The notes under the pieces were generated by a model. That model had not been told where the DNA came from. It worked only from the letters and a program-made list of their open reading frames with translations, and did not search any database. Positions 42,019 through 51,173 of a stretch of DNA of 64,000 nucleotides are shown piece after piece (position 1 is the first letter of the stretch; every line of letters begins with the position of its first letter). Position numbers and translations under genes: made by a program. The stretch is from NCBI RefSeq assembly GCF_001042475.2, contig NZ_LECW02000012.1, positions 1-64,000 on the forward strand, given 5' to 3'. Source of the DNA: Bacillus glycinifermentans (lineage in GTDB: Bacteria > Bacillota > Bacilli > Bacillales > Bacillaceae).

Positions 42019-42702
42019 TTAATCATCATTACGACCGGACAGGAAAATCGCCACAAAGCGCAGCAATTCGAACAATGAAACGAGCGCTGCGGCAACATAC
42101 GTCAAGGCAGCGGCACCAAGCACCTTGCTTACGCCTCTTTCTTCATTGTTGCGGATCATTCCTTCTGAGACGATAATCCTCTTCGCCCTGGAGCTTGCGT
42201 TGAATTCAACAGGCAGGGTCACGAGCTGGAAGAATACGGCCGCTGAAAATAAAATGATGCCGAGACCGATCAAATTAAAGCTTCTGAGCAGCATACCGCC
42301 AAGGAACAGGAATGGCGCCACGCCTGAAGCAAAGTTTGCGATCGGAAAGATTTTATGTCTTAACACAAGCGCGCCGTATGATTCCTGATGCTGCAGGGCA
42401 TGTCCGACTTCATGAGACGCAACGGAAATCGCTGCGATCGAACGGCCGTAGTATACAGGTTCTGACAAGCGCACGACGCGTGTCGTCGGGTCGTAATGGT
42501 CTGTCAAGGTTCCACTTACCGGTTCAACCGGCACATCGTAAAGGCCGTTTTGGTCAAGAATATGTCTGGCCACTTCCGCTCCAGTTCTCCCGCTTGAGGC
42601 CTCTACTTTTGAATATTTTTCAAAGTTGCCCTTTACTTTAAATTGTGCCCAAATCGACAAACCTAATGCAGCAAATGTCAACAAGTAAAAAATCATGCTC
42701 AT
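42019..42702 (-). CDS. yugP: Zinc metallopeptidase YugP
   Basis: A 227-residue membrane metalloprotease of the YugP family. The zinc-binding HEXXH motif is in ISVASHEVGHALQHQESY, flanked by hydrophobic helices (FYLLTFAALGLSIWAQF at the N-terminus, VAPFLFLGGMLLRSFNLIGLGIILFSAAVFFQ, and ALTYVAAALVSLFELLRFVAIFLSG at the C-terminus). Conserved GAEVARHILDQNGLYDVPVEPV and LTDHYDPTTRVVRLSEPVY precede the motif. Substrates are unknown. Upstream of yugS in the same direction, as in B. subtilis. Confidence 0.93.
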   Translation of the reverse strand: MSMIFYLLTFAALGLSIWAQFKVKGNFEKYSKVEASSGRTGAEVARHILDQNGLYDVPVEPVSGTLTDHYDPTTRVVRLSEPVYYGRSIAAISVASHEVGHALQHQESYGALVLRHKIFPIANFASGVAPFLFLGGMLLRSFNLIGLGIILFSAAVFFQLVTLPVEFNASSRAKRIIVSEGMIRNNEERGVSKVLGAAALTYVAAALVSLFELLRFVAIFLSGRNDD

Positions 42703-42795
42703 GCAATCATCTTCCCTCTTTATGCTAAATAGTTTTTTTATCGTAATATTAAATATATTTTATTTGAGGGATCCTTTTTTGTACAGAAAAGTGCA

Positions 42796-43128
42796 TCACC
42801 TGCTTTTTTGCGGGAAGCACACCCCGATAAACAAAAACACCATCCCCGAAATCATTACATATAAAGGCGGCCTCGTCACCAGCTCCTTAAAAAACTCCAT
42901 CCAGAACACCCCGTCTGAGGAATGATGAACCTCATTTAAATCAAAAACAAATTGAACGGACGCCCCGGCCATCAGGTGGAACCCGATCAGCATCATGATG
43001 AGTCTCGCCAGACACGACATTCGTCTCTCATCCCTCACTCGTTTTGTAACAGTGTATGGAAAGACAAGAATCAATATGCCGGGGCACAACATGTATATTT
43101 CAAGAATGACATTATTTATTGTCCGCAT
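42796..43128 (-). CDS. Hypothetical membrane protein
   Basis: A 110-residue protein with three hydrophobic helices (VILEIYMLCPGILILVFPYTV, LIMMLIGFHLMAGASVQFVF, PPLYVMISGMVFLFIGVCF) and a basic loop between the first two (KRVRDERR). I see no strong ribosome-binding site at the ATG at 43126-43128; translation may begin at the ATG twelve codons in. No family recognised. It lies between yugP and mstX, divergent from mstX. Confidence 0.55.
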   Translation of the reverse strand: MRTINNVILEIYMLCPGILILVFPYTVTKRVRDERRMSCLARLIMMLIGFHLMAGASVQFVFDLNEVHHSSDGVFWMEFFKELVTRPPLYVMISGMVFLFIGVCFPQKSR

Positions 43129-43211
43129 AAGCGCGGAGTGTTATGACCTGAAAAATTTTCACAAAAGAGGGATATACTGATTAAAAAAACGCATTTCGGG
43201 GTGGTGACACG

Positions 43212-43466
43212 GTGAAAGTAACAGACCAGGAAAAAGAACAGCTCAGCACAGCAATAGACAAAATGAATGAAGGACTTGATGCATTTATTCTCCTTTATAA
43301 TGAATCGGTAAAGGACGAGCCCCTGATCGACTATGAAGATGAAACGGCTGACGTTATTAAGCAGGCGATCGAGCAATACGGGAAGGAAAGCATTAATCAA
43401 AAATTAAATGCGATCATAAAAGAAATTTTATCCTTTTCTCTTTTGAAAGATGGTGAAAAATCGTGA
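43212..43466 (+). CDS. mstX: Mistic (MstX), membrane-associating protein
   Basis: Mistic is an unusual, very hydrophilic protein that associates with membranes without the Sec system and, in B. subtilis, is encoded in front of the YugO channel and needed for biofilm signalling. This 84-residue form (TDQEKEQLSTAIDKMNEGLDAF, LLYNESVKDEPLIDYEDETADVIKQ) corresponds to the short variant that lacks the first 26 residues of the 110-residue B. subtilis protein, as known for B. licheniformis. GTG start at 43212 after GGGGTGGTGA. Its last 4 bp overlap yugO, so the two are translationally coupled. Confidence 0.93.
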   Translation: MKVTDQEKEQLSTAIDKMNEGLDAFILLYNESVKDEPLIDYEDETADVIKQAIEQYGKESINQKLNAIIKEILSFSLLKDGEKS

Positions 43467-44446
43467 AATCAAACCGCGTGTTTATCGGGTGGCTCAGATG
43501 GCCGATTTCTCTCCGCATCGCGACTATTATCATTTTGCTGATCATATTATTCGGACAGCTCATTTCATTGGTGGAGCCTGAACAATTTCCAAACGTTTTT
43601 GAAGGAATCTGGTGGGCGCTGATTACCGTTTCTACGGTCGGCTACGGCGACTATGTTCCCAAAACCCCTGCCGGGCAAATCGTCGGCATGCTGCTCGTGT
43701 TATTGGGAGCGGCGTTTGTCACGGCATATTTTGCGACGATGGCAACGGCCGCTTTCCATAAACAGCAGCGCTATGCAGAAGGCAAAGTGAATTACAAGGG
43801 ACGCGGCCATATGATTTTGATCGGCTGGAACGAAAAAGCGAATAAATTAATGAGGACGTTGCAATCCGCTGATACAAACAAAACGATCGTTCTGATCGAT
43901 GAAACGCTGAGGGAAGGGCCCCTGTTGGAAAACATCCATTTCATCCGGGGGTATGCAGCAGATGACGCCGTTTTGCAAAAAGCAAACATTGAAGAGGCGG
44001 AGATCGTGTTTATCACGGCAGACCAGCATAAAAACGAAGCAGATGCGGATATGCAGTCGATCTTGACATTGCTTGCGGTGAAAGGGCTCAATCCGTCGGT
44101 CTATTGCCTGGTCGAAATATTGACAGAAAGACAAAGAAAAAATGCCGAGCGCGCGGGAGCCAATCAAATTTTCAGCACGGCGGAGCTTTTAAAAACGGCG
44201 ATGCTCCGGCACTTTCTCATCAAAAATCAGCTTTCTGACCCGCTCTTTCAAGAGGCAGACGTTCATTTGAAAATTCATGCGATTCCCGTGCCTGACCGGA
44301 TGGCGGGCAGTTCTTTTCAGGAGGCGGTCAGCCATTTTATGAATGAGCACATTTTAATTATCGGCGTGCAGCAAAAAGACGGCCCGATTTTATCCCCTTC
44401 ATTTTCTTACACGATAAAGAAAACGGATAAACTGCTGTCGCTTTAA
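43463..44446 (+). CDS. yugO: Potassium channel YugO
   Basis: A 327-residue two-helix potassium channel. The first helix (LRIATIIILLIILFGQLISLV) is followed by the pore loop and selectivity filter TVSTVGYGDYVP, the second helix (IVGMLLVLLGAAFVTAYFATM), and a cytoplasmic RCK domain (GHMILIGWNEKANKLMRTL, FIRGYAADDAVLQKA, ILTLLAVKGLNPSVYCLVEI). In B. subtilis YugO releases potassium for electrical signalling in biofilms. The start overlaps mstX; the stop overlaps the convergent yugN stop by 4 bp. Confidence 0.96.
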   Translation: MKSNRVFIGWLRWPISLRIATIIILLIILFGQLISLVEPEQFPNVFEGIWWALITVSTVGYGDYVPKTPAGQIVGMLLVLLGAAFVTAYFATMATAAFHKQQRYAEGKVNYKGRGHMILIGWNEKANKLMRTLQSADTNKTIVLIDETLREGPLLENIHFIRGYAADDAVLQKANIEEAEIVFITADQHKNEADADMQSILTLLAVKGLNPSVYCLVEILTERQRKNAERAGANQIFSTAELLKTAMLRHFLIKNQLSDPLFQEADVHLKIHAIPVPDRMAGSSFQEAVSHFMNEHILIIGVQQKDGPILSPSFSYTIKKTDKLLSL

Positions 44447-44847
44447 GACAACAGGGCTTTTTCGAGATCCTTTACCGAAGAACGCCCTAGCTCTACATAC
44501 ACGTCCGGAATATCGGCGTCTTTTTTCTTCGGTTCGGCAAACTGGTCAAAAGACGCCCGGACATTTCCCTGTGTCACATGATCATCAAGCGCCTCCTGAT
44601 AGACGTGACGGAGCAAAAAAGGCCGGCCCAGTTGGACAGTCGCGTTTTGCGAATCAAGCTGCCCGTCTTCAGCTTCAAACGGCAGCCGCAAAAAAAGGTA
44701 GCCGTCCGCGTCGTCGAGTTTATAATCAAAAAAGCCGCGGTCATACTCCCAGCCCCCGCCGATGATAAACCCGAGCGGCTTCAGCGTTTGTTCAAGATGG
44801 TAAAGCGAAAACGAACGATTTTCGAGTTCAGAAGGTATGCTGATCAT
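44443..44847 (-). CDS. yugN: YugN-like family protein
   Basis: A 134-residue soluble protein of the YugN-like family. Recognisable parts are LKPLGFIIGGGWEYDRGFFDYKLDDADGYLFLRLPFEA, and LGRPFLLRHVYQEALDDHV near the middle. Function unknown. The ATG at 44847 follows AAAGGGG. It converges with yugO with a 4-bp overlap, as the synteny with B. subtilis predicts, and upstream of it lies the DUF421 remnant. Confidence 0.88.
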   Translation of the reverse strand: MISIPSELENRSFSLYHLEQTLKPLGFIIGGGWEYDRGFFDYKLDDADGYLFLRLPFEAEDGQLDSQNATVQLGRPFLLRHVYQEALDDHVTQGNVRASFDQFAEPKKKDADIPDVYVELGRSSVKDLEKALLS

Positions 44848-44877
44848 GTTAAAACCCCTTTCCGATAAATGTCATGT

Positions 44878-45374
44878 TAAAAGCTGCTGCTGTTTTTTTT
44901 GAATTCTTTCCGATGTTCGTCAGATTTCTTTGAATAAATCGTGACATTTTGTCCTGCGGTGAGCCCGTTTTGCAAAAGTTTACTCATAACCAATTAAGCT
45001 GTTCTGTCAAGAGTCGCTGTCTTTACATCAAATATTTTTGAAATCCTGCATTTCCAACTGATCAACGGTCATTTTGTGTTTTTTGAGGTTTTTTTCATGC
45101 AGCTGTCCGTGGATAACGGCTGTTTTCGGAAATCATGGTTTCAAAAAAATTAAATCTCAAAAAATCGATGACCATCAGCGTGAAAATAAAGATAGTTACG
45201 GAAGCAATCGTTTTCCCAGACGCTGTTGCCGTCCCGAACGATCGGCTGGACAATCATCGTACCTATCAAAAAAACCGTAACAACGGTTGGTGCGACCGTC
45301 ATCTGGTCTGCTTGAAATCCTCACCAGGCACATGCCTGCTAAAATTAGAAAAAATACTTTAAAAACAAAGTCCA
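44878..45374 (-). pseudogene. Remnant of a DUF421 (YetF/YdfR-like) membrane protein
   Basis: On the minus strand an ATG at 45372-45374 with TTAGGAGGAG starts MDFVFKVFFLILAGMCLVRISSR, then the reading moves through other frames: MTVAPTVVTVFLIGTMIVQPIVR, KTIASVTIFIFTLMVIDFLRF-FFETMI, AVIHGQLHEKNLKKHKMTVDQLEM, IFDVKTATLD, NGLTAGQNVTIYSKK. These are consecutive pieces of a DUF421 protein (membrane helices then the KNLKKxRMTVDQLEM domain). At least four frame breaks and small deletions are needed. The stretch fills the gap between yugN and pgi; without this reading it would look empty. Confidence 0.8.
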
Positions 45375-45451
45375 TTTTTCTCCTCCTAATTCATTACATT
45401 TAGTATTTCTTAAGAGGCTGTTCACTATGCCTGACAGGGGCTTTTTCAAAA

Positions 45452-45490
45452 ACAAAAAAGCGCCCCGCCATGTTATACACGGCGGGACGC
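45452..45490 (-). terminator. Terminator of pgi
   Basis: GCGTCCCGCC pairs with GGCGGGGCGC around GTGTATAACAT on the minus strand, followed by TTTTTTG. Confidence 0.88.
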
Positions 45491-45503
45491 TCATATGAAG
45501 ATT

Positions 45504-46856
45504 TTATTGATTCAAACGCTTCTCAAGCTCGGCTTTTTTCTCTTCAAAGCCCGGTTTGCCGAGAAGGGCGAACATGTTCACTTTGTACGCTTCCACCCCA
45601 GGCTGGTCAAACGGATTGACGCCAAGCAGGTAGCCGCTCATCGCGCAGGCTTTTTCAAAGAAGTAGACAAGATATCCGAACGTATAGGCGTTCATTTCAG
45701 GTACGTTAACGATCAGGTTCGGTACGTTTCCGTCCGTATGTGCAAGCATCGTGCCCTGGAACGCTTTCTTATTGACGAAATCAACCGTTTTTCCGGCAAG
45801 ATAGTTCAAGCCGTCAAGGTCATTTTCCGCCTCTTCAATCGTCAGCTCATGTCTCGGCTTCTCAACGTTCAACACCGTTTCAAACATGTCTCTTCTTCCT
45901 TCTTGTACGTATTGTCCAAGAGAGTGAAGGTCAGTTGAGAAGTTGGCAGACGACGGATAAACGCCTTTTTCGTCTTTTCCTTCGCTTTCTCCAAACAGCT
46001 GTTTCCACCATTCTGCAAAGTACTGAAGGCCAGGCTCATAGTTGATCAGCATTTCGATCGTTTTGCCTTTATTGTAAAGGATGTTTCTGACGGCGGCATA
46101 TTGGTACGCCTGATTGTCTTCAAGCTCTGAGGAAGCAAAGTCTTTGCTGGCATCGGCCGCACCTTTCATCATTTCGTCAATATCGGCTCCGCTTACGGCG
46201 ATCGGCAATAAACCTACCGCAGTCAAGACAGAGTAGCGGCCGCCGACGTCGTCAGGAATAATGAACGATTCATAGCCTTCTTCATCAGCAAGCGTTTTTA
46301 ATGCACCGCGCGCTTTATCAGTCGTTGCATAAATGCGGCGTTTTGCTTCTTCTTTTCCGTACTTTTCTTCAAGAAGCTTGCGGAAGATCCGGAAAGCAAT
46401 CGCCGGTTCTGTCGTTGTTCCAGATTTGGAAATGACATTGATTGAGAAATCGGCATCTTCAAGAAGATCCATTACTTCTCTCATATAAGAAGAGCTGATA
46501 TTATTGCCGACGAAAATCACCTGAGGCGTCTTCCGTTTTCCTTTCGGCAATACGTTGTAGAATGAATGGTTCAGCATTTCGATCGCAGCTCTCGCTCCGA
46601 GGTATGAACCGCCGATTCCGATGACGAGCAGAACGTCTGAATCGTTTTTAATTTTTTCAGCGGATGTTTTAATGCGGGCGAACTCTTCTTTGTCATAATC
46701 TGTCGGAAGGTTGACCCAGCCTAAAAAGTCGCTTCCAGCACCTGTTTTTTCATGAATGGAGTGGTGGGCGACTTTTACGAAATCGCGCAGATATGTAAGC
46801 TCCTGTTCTTTAAAGAAAGGCAATGCTCTTGAGTAATCAAAACGGACATGCGTCAT
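45504..46856 (-). CDS. pgi: Glucose-6-phosphate isomerase
   Basis: Pgi interconverts glucose 6-phosphate and fructose 6-phosphate in glycolysis and gluconeogenesis. The 450-residue protein has the family signatures: [50 protein letters not shown], and [14 protein letters not shown] near the C-terminus with the conserved Lys. Length is typical of Gram-positive enzymes. ATG at 46856 follows a GGAGG site. The 46857-47086 stretch upstream holds the yugJ terminator and no gene. Confidence 0.98.
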   Translation of the reverse strand: MTHVRFDYSRALPFFKEQELTYLRDFVKVAHHSIHEKTGAGSDFLGWVNLPTDYDKEEFARIKTSAEKIKNDSDVLLVIGIGGSYLGARAAIEMLNHSFYNVLPKGKRKTPQVIFVGNNISSSYMREVMDLLEDADFSINVISKSGTTTEPAIAFRIFRKLLEEKYGKEEAKRRIYATTDKARGALKTLADEEGYESFIIPDDVGGRYSVLTAVGLLPIAVSGADIDEMMKGAADASKDFASSELEDNQAYQYAAVRNILYNKGKTIEMLINYEPGLQYFAEWWKQLFGESEGKDEKGVYPSSANFSTDLHSLGQYVQEGRRDMFETVLNVEKPRHELTIEEAENDLDGLNYLAGKTVDFVNKKAFQGTMLAHTDGNVPNLIVNVPEMNAYTFGYLVYFFEKACAMSGYLLGVNPFDQPGVEAYKVNMFALLGKPGFEEKKAELEKRLNQ

Positions 46857-47086
46857 GATAATAAACCTCCAGTACTCACTGTTTTGTTCAGATATCCCGC
46901 CAGCGCTTTCATTTTAAGTAAAGCCGGGGGTCTGACATGTCGATTTTCGGCGACAGCCTTTTCCCTTTTCACTTTATATGAACTCCATTGTGAAATCAAG
47001 TGATGAAAAAGGGTAAATGGCATATCTCCGGCCCGGAAAAAACGATTGTTTAAAGGAACTGATTGATTTTTGTCAAAATGGCGAAC

Positions 47087-47128
47087 AAAAAACGGCCTGG
47101 GAAGAGACGGTCCTTCCCGAGCCGTTTT
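47087..47128 (-). terminator. Terminator of yugJ
   Basis: On the minus strand AAAACGGCTCGGGAAG pairs with CTTCCC-a-GGCCGTTTTTT. Confidence 0.85.
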
Positions 47129-47138
47129 CCTTTCGCTT

Positions 47139-48302
47139 TTACAAAGAAGCCTTCAAAATCGATAACACGTCTTCTTTATTCAATGTTTTAAAGCGGCCGA
47201 ATTCGCCGTTTGCCATCGCTTTGTCAGCAATGAGGTCCAGCTTTTCATCGGTGATGCCGTAATCGGCGAGGCGGTTCGGCGCACCTAGGCTGGTCCAGAA
47301 TTCAGAAAGCTTTTCAATGCCTGAAAGCGCGATTTCACGGTCTGTTTTACCCGCATCATCAATATCGAACACGCGGACGGCAAGCTGTTTAAAGCGGCCG
47401 ACATTTTCAGAGAGCGTATGCTTCATCCAGTTCGGGAACAGGATCGCAAGCCCCCCGGCATGCGGAATGTCGTACACTGCGCTCACGGCGTGCTCGATAT
47501 TGTGGGTTGCCCAGTCTCCGCGCGCGCCCATTGACAGCATGCCATTGAGCGCAATTGTGCCCGTGTAGAGGATCGTTTCGCGCAGCTCGTAGTTTTCAAG
47601 GTCTTCGATCAGCTTCGGAGCTGTTTCAATCACCGTTTTCAGCAGGGATTCACACATCCGGTCCTGATATGGCGTATTTTTTGTATGGTGAAAATATTGC
47701 TCGAACACGTGTGACATCATATCGACGATGCCGTAGATCGTATGGTCTTTAGGAACCGTGAACGTGTTGACCGGATCGAGGATCGAAAATTTAGGGAAAA
47801 CAAGCGGGCTGCCCCATCCGTACTTCTCATTGGTTTCCCAATTTGTAATCACGGACCCCGAGTTCATTTCCGAACCTGTCGCCGCTAATGTCAAAACGGT
47901 GCCGAACGGCAGCGCTTCGGTCGGAATGTGTTTTTTCGTAACGATATCCCAGGCGTCTCCGTCATATTTTGCACCGGCAGCGATTGCCTTTGTACAGTCG
48001 ATGACGCTTCCGCCTCCGACCGCCAAAAGAAAGTCGATATCGTGTTCCTTGCAGAGTCTTGCGCCTTTATTGACGGTTGCGACCCGTGGATTCGGCTCAA
48101 CGCCTGCCAGTTCATGAACATTCAGCCCCGCTTTTTCGAGGATGGAAACGACTTGATCATATAAACCGTTTCGTTTAATGCTGCCTCCTCCGTAAACAAG
48201 CAGCACGTTTCGGCCGTATTGTTTGACCTCATCGGCAAGCTTTTCGACTTCGCCGCGTCCGAAAATGAGTTTTGTGGGATTCCAATATGTAAAGCTGTCC
48301 AT
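47139..48302 (-). CDS. yugJ: Iron-dependent NAD(P)H butanol dehydrogenase-type enzyme YugJ
   Basis: A 387-residue iron-containing alcohol dehydrogenase of the butanol dehydrogenase (BDH/YqhD) type. NAD(P)-binding [29 protein letters not shown] and [17 protein letters not shown] are followed by the metal ligands in [38 protein letters not shown]. The true start is the ATG at 48300-48302 ([15 protein letters not shown]) after GGAGGAGATTG; the frame extends 54 codons further without support. B. subtilis carries two such genes, yugK and yugJ, here; only one is present, and it looks closer to YugJ. Confidence 0.9.
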   Translation of the reverse strand: MDSFTYWNPTKLIFGRGEVEKLADEVKQYGRNVLLVYGGGSIKRNGLYDQVVSILEKAGLNVHELAGVEPNPRVATVNKGARLCKEHDIDFLLAVGGGSVIDCTKAIAAGAKYDGDAWDIVTKKHIPTEALPFGTVLTLAATGSEMNSGSVITNWETNEKYGWGSPLVFPKFSILDPVNTFTVPKDHTIYGIVDMMSHVFEQYFHHTKNTPYQDRMCESLLKTVIETAPKLIEDLENYELRETILYTGTIALNGMLSMGARGDWATHNIEHAVSAVYDIPHAGGLAILFPNWMKHTLSENVGRFKQLAVRVFDIDDAGKTDREIALSGIEKLSEFWTSLGAPNRLADYGITDEKLDLIADKAMANGEFGRFKTLNKEDVLSILKASL

Positions 48303-48439
48303 GCAATCTCCTCCTTTATCCATATTATCTTGAAAGACCTTCCGCCGTGTAAAGCGATCTGCTCTTCTACGCATAAACTTTCCAAAACCGTCACAATCTA
48401 TAAATGTTTCATGATATGAAAAAGGAGGAACACAAATAC

Positions 48440-48676
48440 ATGAGTACGCTTCAACGAATCGCATTGGTACTTACGATCATCGGGGCAATTAACTGGGGAC
48501 TGATTGGTTTTTTTCAATTTGATTTGGTCGCAGCCATCTTCGGAGGTCCAGGCTCCGCCATTTCCCGGACGATTTACGCGCTTGTCGGAATTGCCGGTTT
48601 AATCAACCTCGGGCTTTTATTTAAACCTAACGAGGAGACCGTTCGTGAAGACGCCAAAGAGCCTGAAATGCGCTAA
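48440..48676 (+). CDS. yuzA: DUF378 membrane protein YuzA
   Basis: A 78-residue protein with two membrane helices ([19 protein letters not shown] and [18 protein letters not shown]) joined by the DUF378 signature DLVAAIFGG. The acidic C-terminal tail ends in AKEPEMR. ATG at 48440 follows AAAGGAGGAA; the frame's first codon at 48404 is not supported. Function unknown. Divergent from yugJ, convergent with yugI. Confidence 0.9.
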   Translation: MSTLQRIALVLTIIGAINWGLIGFFQFDLVAAIFGGPGSAISRTIYALVGIAGLINLGLLFKPNEETVREDAKEPEMR

Positions 48677-48690
48677 AATATGCAGATATA

Positions 48691-48725
48691 AAAATAACTC
48701 CGGTTTTTAACCGGAGTTATTTTTT
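48691..48725. terminator. Bidirectional terminator between yuzA and yugI
   Basis: AAAATAACTCCGGTT pairs with AACCGGAGTTATTTTT, with A and T tracts on both sides. Confidence 0.92.
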
Positions 48726-48731
48726 GTCGCC

Positions 48732-49121
48732 TTATTTTTTAATTAAATCTTTTCTGTTTGACTGCTCAATCCACTCTTCAAGCTTATCTTTCAACGTGTT
48801 GAACCCTTGAGGAGTAGTAGCTTCTTCCGCTTGAGCGGCCTTTTGCTTTCTAGGCTTGTTTTCTCTACGTTCAGGAGCTACCTGTGTCGCGCGGATGGAA
48901 AGACTGATCTTTCCTTTTTCTTCATCTACAGAAAGAACTTTCACCTGCACTTCATCGCCGATTGCCAAATGTTCATTGATATCTTTAACGAAGCCATGCG
49001 TTACTTCAGAAATATGCACGAGTCCCTGAGTTTCTTCATCTAAGGCTACAAACGCTCCATACGCCTGTAATCCAGTCACCTTTCCGGTGTAAACATTGCC
49101 CACTTCAAATTTTGCTGTCAT
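48732..49121 (-). CDS. yugI: S1 RNA-binding protein YugI (general stress protein 13)
   Basis: A 129-residue protein with one S1 domain (KFEVGNVYTGKVTGLQAYGAFVALDEETQGLVHISEVTHGFVKDI, ending EVQVKVLSVDEEKGKISLSI) and a basic tail (RRENKPRKQKAAQAEE) before a helical C-terminus (FNTLKDKLEEWIEQSNRKDL). It binds RNA or ribosomes and is a general stress protein in B. subtilis. Start at ATG 49119-49121 after AGGAGTTGTT; a TTG three codons earlier is possible. Confidence 0.92.
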   Translation of the reverse strand: MTAKFEVGNVYTGKVTGLQAYGAFVALDEETQGLVHISEVTHGFVKDINEHLAIGDEVQVKVLSVDEEKGKISLSIRATQVAPERRENKPRKQKAAQAEEATTPQGFNTLKDKLEEWIEQSNRKDLIKK

Positions 49122-49242
49122 ACCTAACAACTCCTAAATCTTATGAATTTAATCTCTTTTTATACGCAATAAAAAATTATATCATACAAGTCATTTATAA
49201 GCAAAAAAACTTTTTTTGCAAATATATGTTTACAGCCCAAAG

Positions 49243-49289
49243 AAAAAGGGAATACTGAGAATAATTAGGCTTTCTAGTATTCCCCCCTT
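49243..49289 (-). terminator. Terminator of alaRT
   Basis: On the minus strand GGGGAATACT pairs with AGTATTCCC, followed by TTTTTCTTT. Confidence 0.85.
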
Positions 49290-49329
49290 ATTTTGGATGC
49301 GGACCTGTCAAGGTTTCGCATTTTTTTGT

Positions 49330-50490
49330 CTATATGCTTTGAACGAACCGCTTCATTCTGACGAGCGCTTCCTGAAGCTGCTCAAGCGATGATGCATACG
49401 AGCATCTGATGTAGCCTTCGCCGCTCGAACCGAATACATTTCCGGGAACGACGGCGACTTTTTCCTTCATGAGAAGTTCTTCGGCAAACACTTCTGACGT
49501 CATGCCGGTTTTTTTGACCGACGGGAATGCGTAAAAAGCGCCTCCCGGATGGTGGCAGTCCAGCCCCATCTCATTTAATGCGTCTACAAAAAGGTTCCTT
49601 CTGCGGCGATAGCTTTTTCTCATTTTTTCCACATCATCCAAACCGTTCTTCAGCGCTTCTTCAGCAGCAAATTGCGCCATGCTCGGCGCACACATCAGCG
49701 AATATTGGTGGATTTTCAGCATCGGGTCCCTTAAAAAAGCCGGAGCCGCGACATACCCGAGACGCCAGCCCGTCATGGCAAAGCCTTTCGAAAAGCCGGA
49801 TATCAAAATCGTCCGCTCTTTCATTCCGCTGATCGCGGCAAAGCTCGTAAATGCTTCGTCATAGGTGAGCTCCGCATAAATTTCGTCGGCAATAATGATG
49901 AGATCTTGCTTTTCCGCAAAATCCGCGATCTCTTCCAGCTCTTCTCTCGAATAAACAGACCCGGTCGGATTTGACGGCGTACAAAGAATGATCGCTTTCG
50001 TTTTTTCCGTAAGGGCGGCTTCAAAATCTTCAGGTCGCGCTTTGAATCCGCGCTCGGCGTTCGTATGAATATGGACCGGATTTCCCCCGGCCAACGCGAC
50101 GAGAGCTTCATAGGCGACAAAACAAGGCTCTGGAATCAGCACTTCATCTCCCGGGTCGAGTATTGCCCTGATCGCGATATCAAGCGCCTGGCTTGCCCCT
50201 ACTGTCACGATCAGCTCGTCATCCGGGGAATAGTCAAGATGAAAGCGTTTATTTAAATAAGCGCTGATTTCCCTCCTTAAAGAAGGCAGACCGGCATTGG
50301 CGGTATAGGAGGTGTAGCCTTGTTCAAGCGATAGAATGCTCGCTTCCCTCACATTCCATGCCGTTACAAAATCAGGCTCCCCGACCCCCAAAGAAATCAC
50401 GCCCTCCATCGTTGACGCAAGATCAAAAAACTTGCGGATGCCGGACGGTTTGATTTGCTGTGCTGCTTTTGATACATAGGTTGCTCTCAT
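49330..50490 (-). CDS. alaT: Alanine aminotransferase AlaT
   Basis: AlaT (YugH) is a class I PLP aminotransferase making alanine from pyruvate and glutamate. The 386-residue protein has the aromatic aminotransferase fold motifs: ISLGVGEPDFVTAWNVREA, TVGASQALDIAIRAILDPGDEVLIPEPCFVAYEA, LCTPSNPTGSVYS, IIADEIYAELTYD, and the PLP-binding Lys in ILISGFSKGFAMTGWRLGY. The ATG at 50488-50490 starts 1 bp after the alaR stop; the frame extends further into alaR without support. Cotranscribed with alaR. Confidence 0.95.
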   Translation of the reverse strand: MRATYVSKAAQQIKPSGIRKFFDLASTMEGVISLGVGEPDFVTAWNVREASILSLEQGYTSYTANAGLPSLRREISAYLNKRFHLDYSPDDELIVTVGASQALDIAIRAILDPGDEVLIPEPCFVAYEALVALAGGNPVHIHTNAERGFKARPEDFEAALTEKTKAIILCTPSNPTGSVYSREELEEIADFAEKQDLIIIADEIYAELTYDEAFTSFAAISGMKERTILISGFSKGFAMTGWRLGYVAAPAFLRDPMLKIHQYSLMCAPSMAQFAAEEALKNGLDDVEKMRKSYRRRRNLFVDALNEMGLDCHHPGGAFYAFPSVKKTGMTSEVFAEELLMKEKVAVVPGNVFGSSGEGYIRCSYASSLEQLQEALVRMKRFVQSI

Positions 50491-50491
50491 G

Positions 50492-50992
50492 TTAAGGAGA
50501 CACCACGATTCTTTTGTCATCATTACCGGAGTCAAAAACTTTACCGTCGTGCTTGTATTTCTTTAAAATAAAGTGGGTGGTTGTTGATACGACAGATTCA
50601 AGCGTCGATAATTTTTCCGATACGAAGTGAGAAATATCCGACATCGTTCTGCCGCGGATGACGACAGACAAATCATAAACACCTGACATTAAGTAAACGG
50701 ATTCAACTTCATCAAACCTGTAGATGCGCTCTGCCACCTCATCGAACCCGACGCCGCGCTTCGGCGTCACTTTGACATCGATCATCGCCGTCACGCCTTC
50801 ATGGCCGTCTACTTTCCGCCAGTCGATCATCGCCGAATAATCGATGATTACCTTTTCTTTTTCAAGCTTTTCGATGATGGCCTTTGTTTCTTCCTGAGAA
50901 ATATTCGCCATTTTCGCAATCGTTTCCGGATTCAGGCGGCTGTTCTCCTCTAATATTTCGAGTATTTCGGTTTCCTTTTCTGTTAGCTTCAT
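50492..50992 (-). CDS. alaR: Lrp/AsnC family regulator AlaR
   Basis: AlaR (YugG) is a 166-residue Lrp/AsnC regulator that activates alaT in response to alanine need. The winged helix (EKETEILEILEENSRLNPETIAKMANISQEETKAIIEKLEKEKVIIDYSAMI) is followed by the RAM ligand domain (VKVTPKRGVGFDEVAERIYRFDEVESVYLMSGVYDLSVVIRG). Start at ATG 50990-50992 follows AAAAGGTGTG; the frame opens at GTG three codons earlier. First gene of the alaRT operon, divergent from yugF. Confidence 0.94.
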   Translation of the reverse strand: MKLTEKETEILEILEENSRLNPETIAKMANISQEETKAIIEKLEKEKVIIDYSAMIDWRKVDGHEGVTAMIDVKVTPKRGVGFDEVAERIYRFDEVESVYLMSGVYDLSVVIRGRTMSDISHFVSEKLSTLESVVSTTTHFILKKYKHDGKVFDSGNDDKRIVVSP

Positions 50993-51173
50993 CTGCTTCA
51001 CACCTTTTATGTCGAGAAATCTTCTGATTATTATAGCACGATTTTTTGCGAATGTAAGTCCGGAAAAAATCGCGTGAAAAAAATTTTTTCGGGTACGATA
51101 TGAAAGACTGGCTGACGATGTGCAGTTAGTTTACGTTAGTGCTGAAACAAAACCATTCGGAGTGATTTTTATC

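Noticed and set aside
42796-43128. The 110-residue membrane protein as long-form Mistic
   Set aside because: The size matches B. subtilis Mistic, but the sequence is hydrophobic and unrelated; Mistic is the 84-residue protein at 43212.
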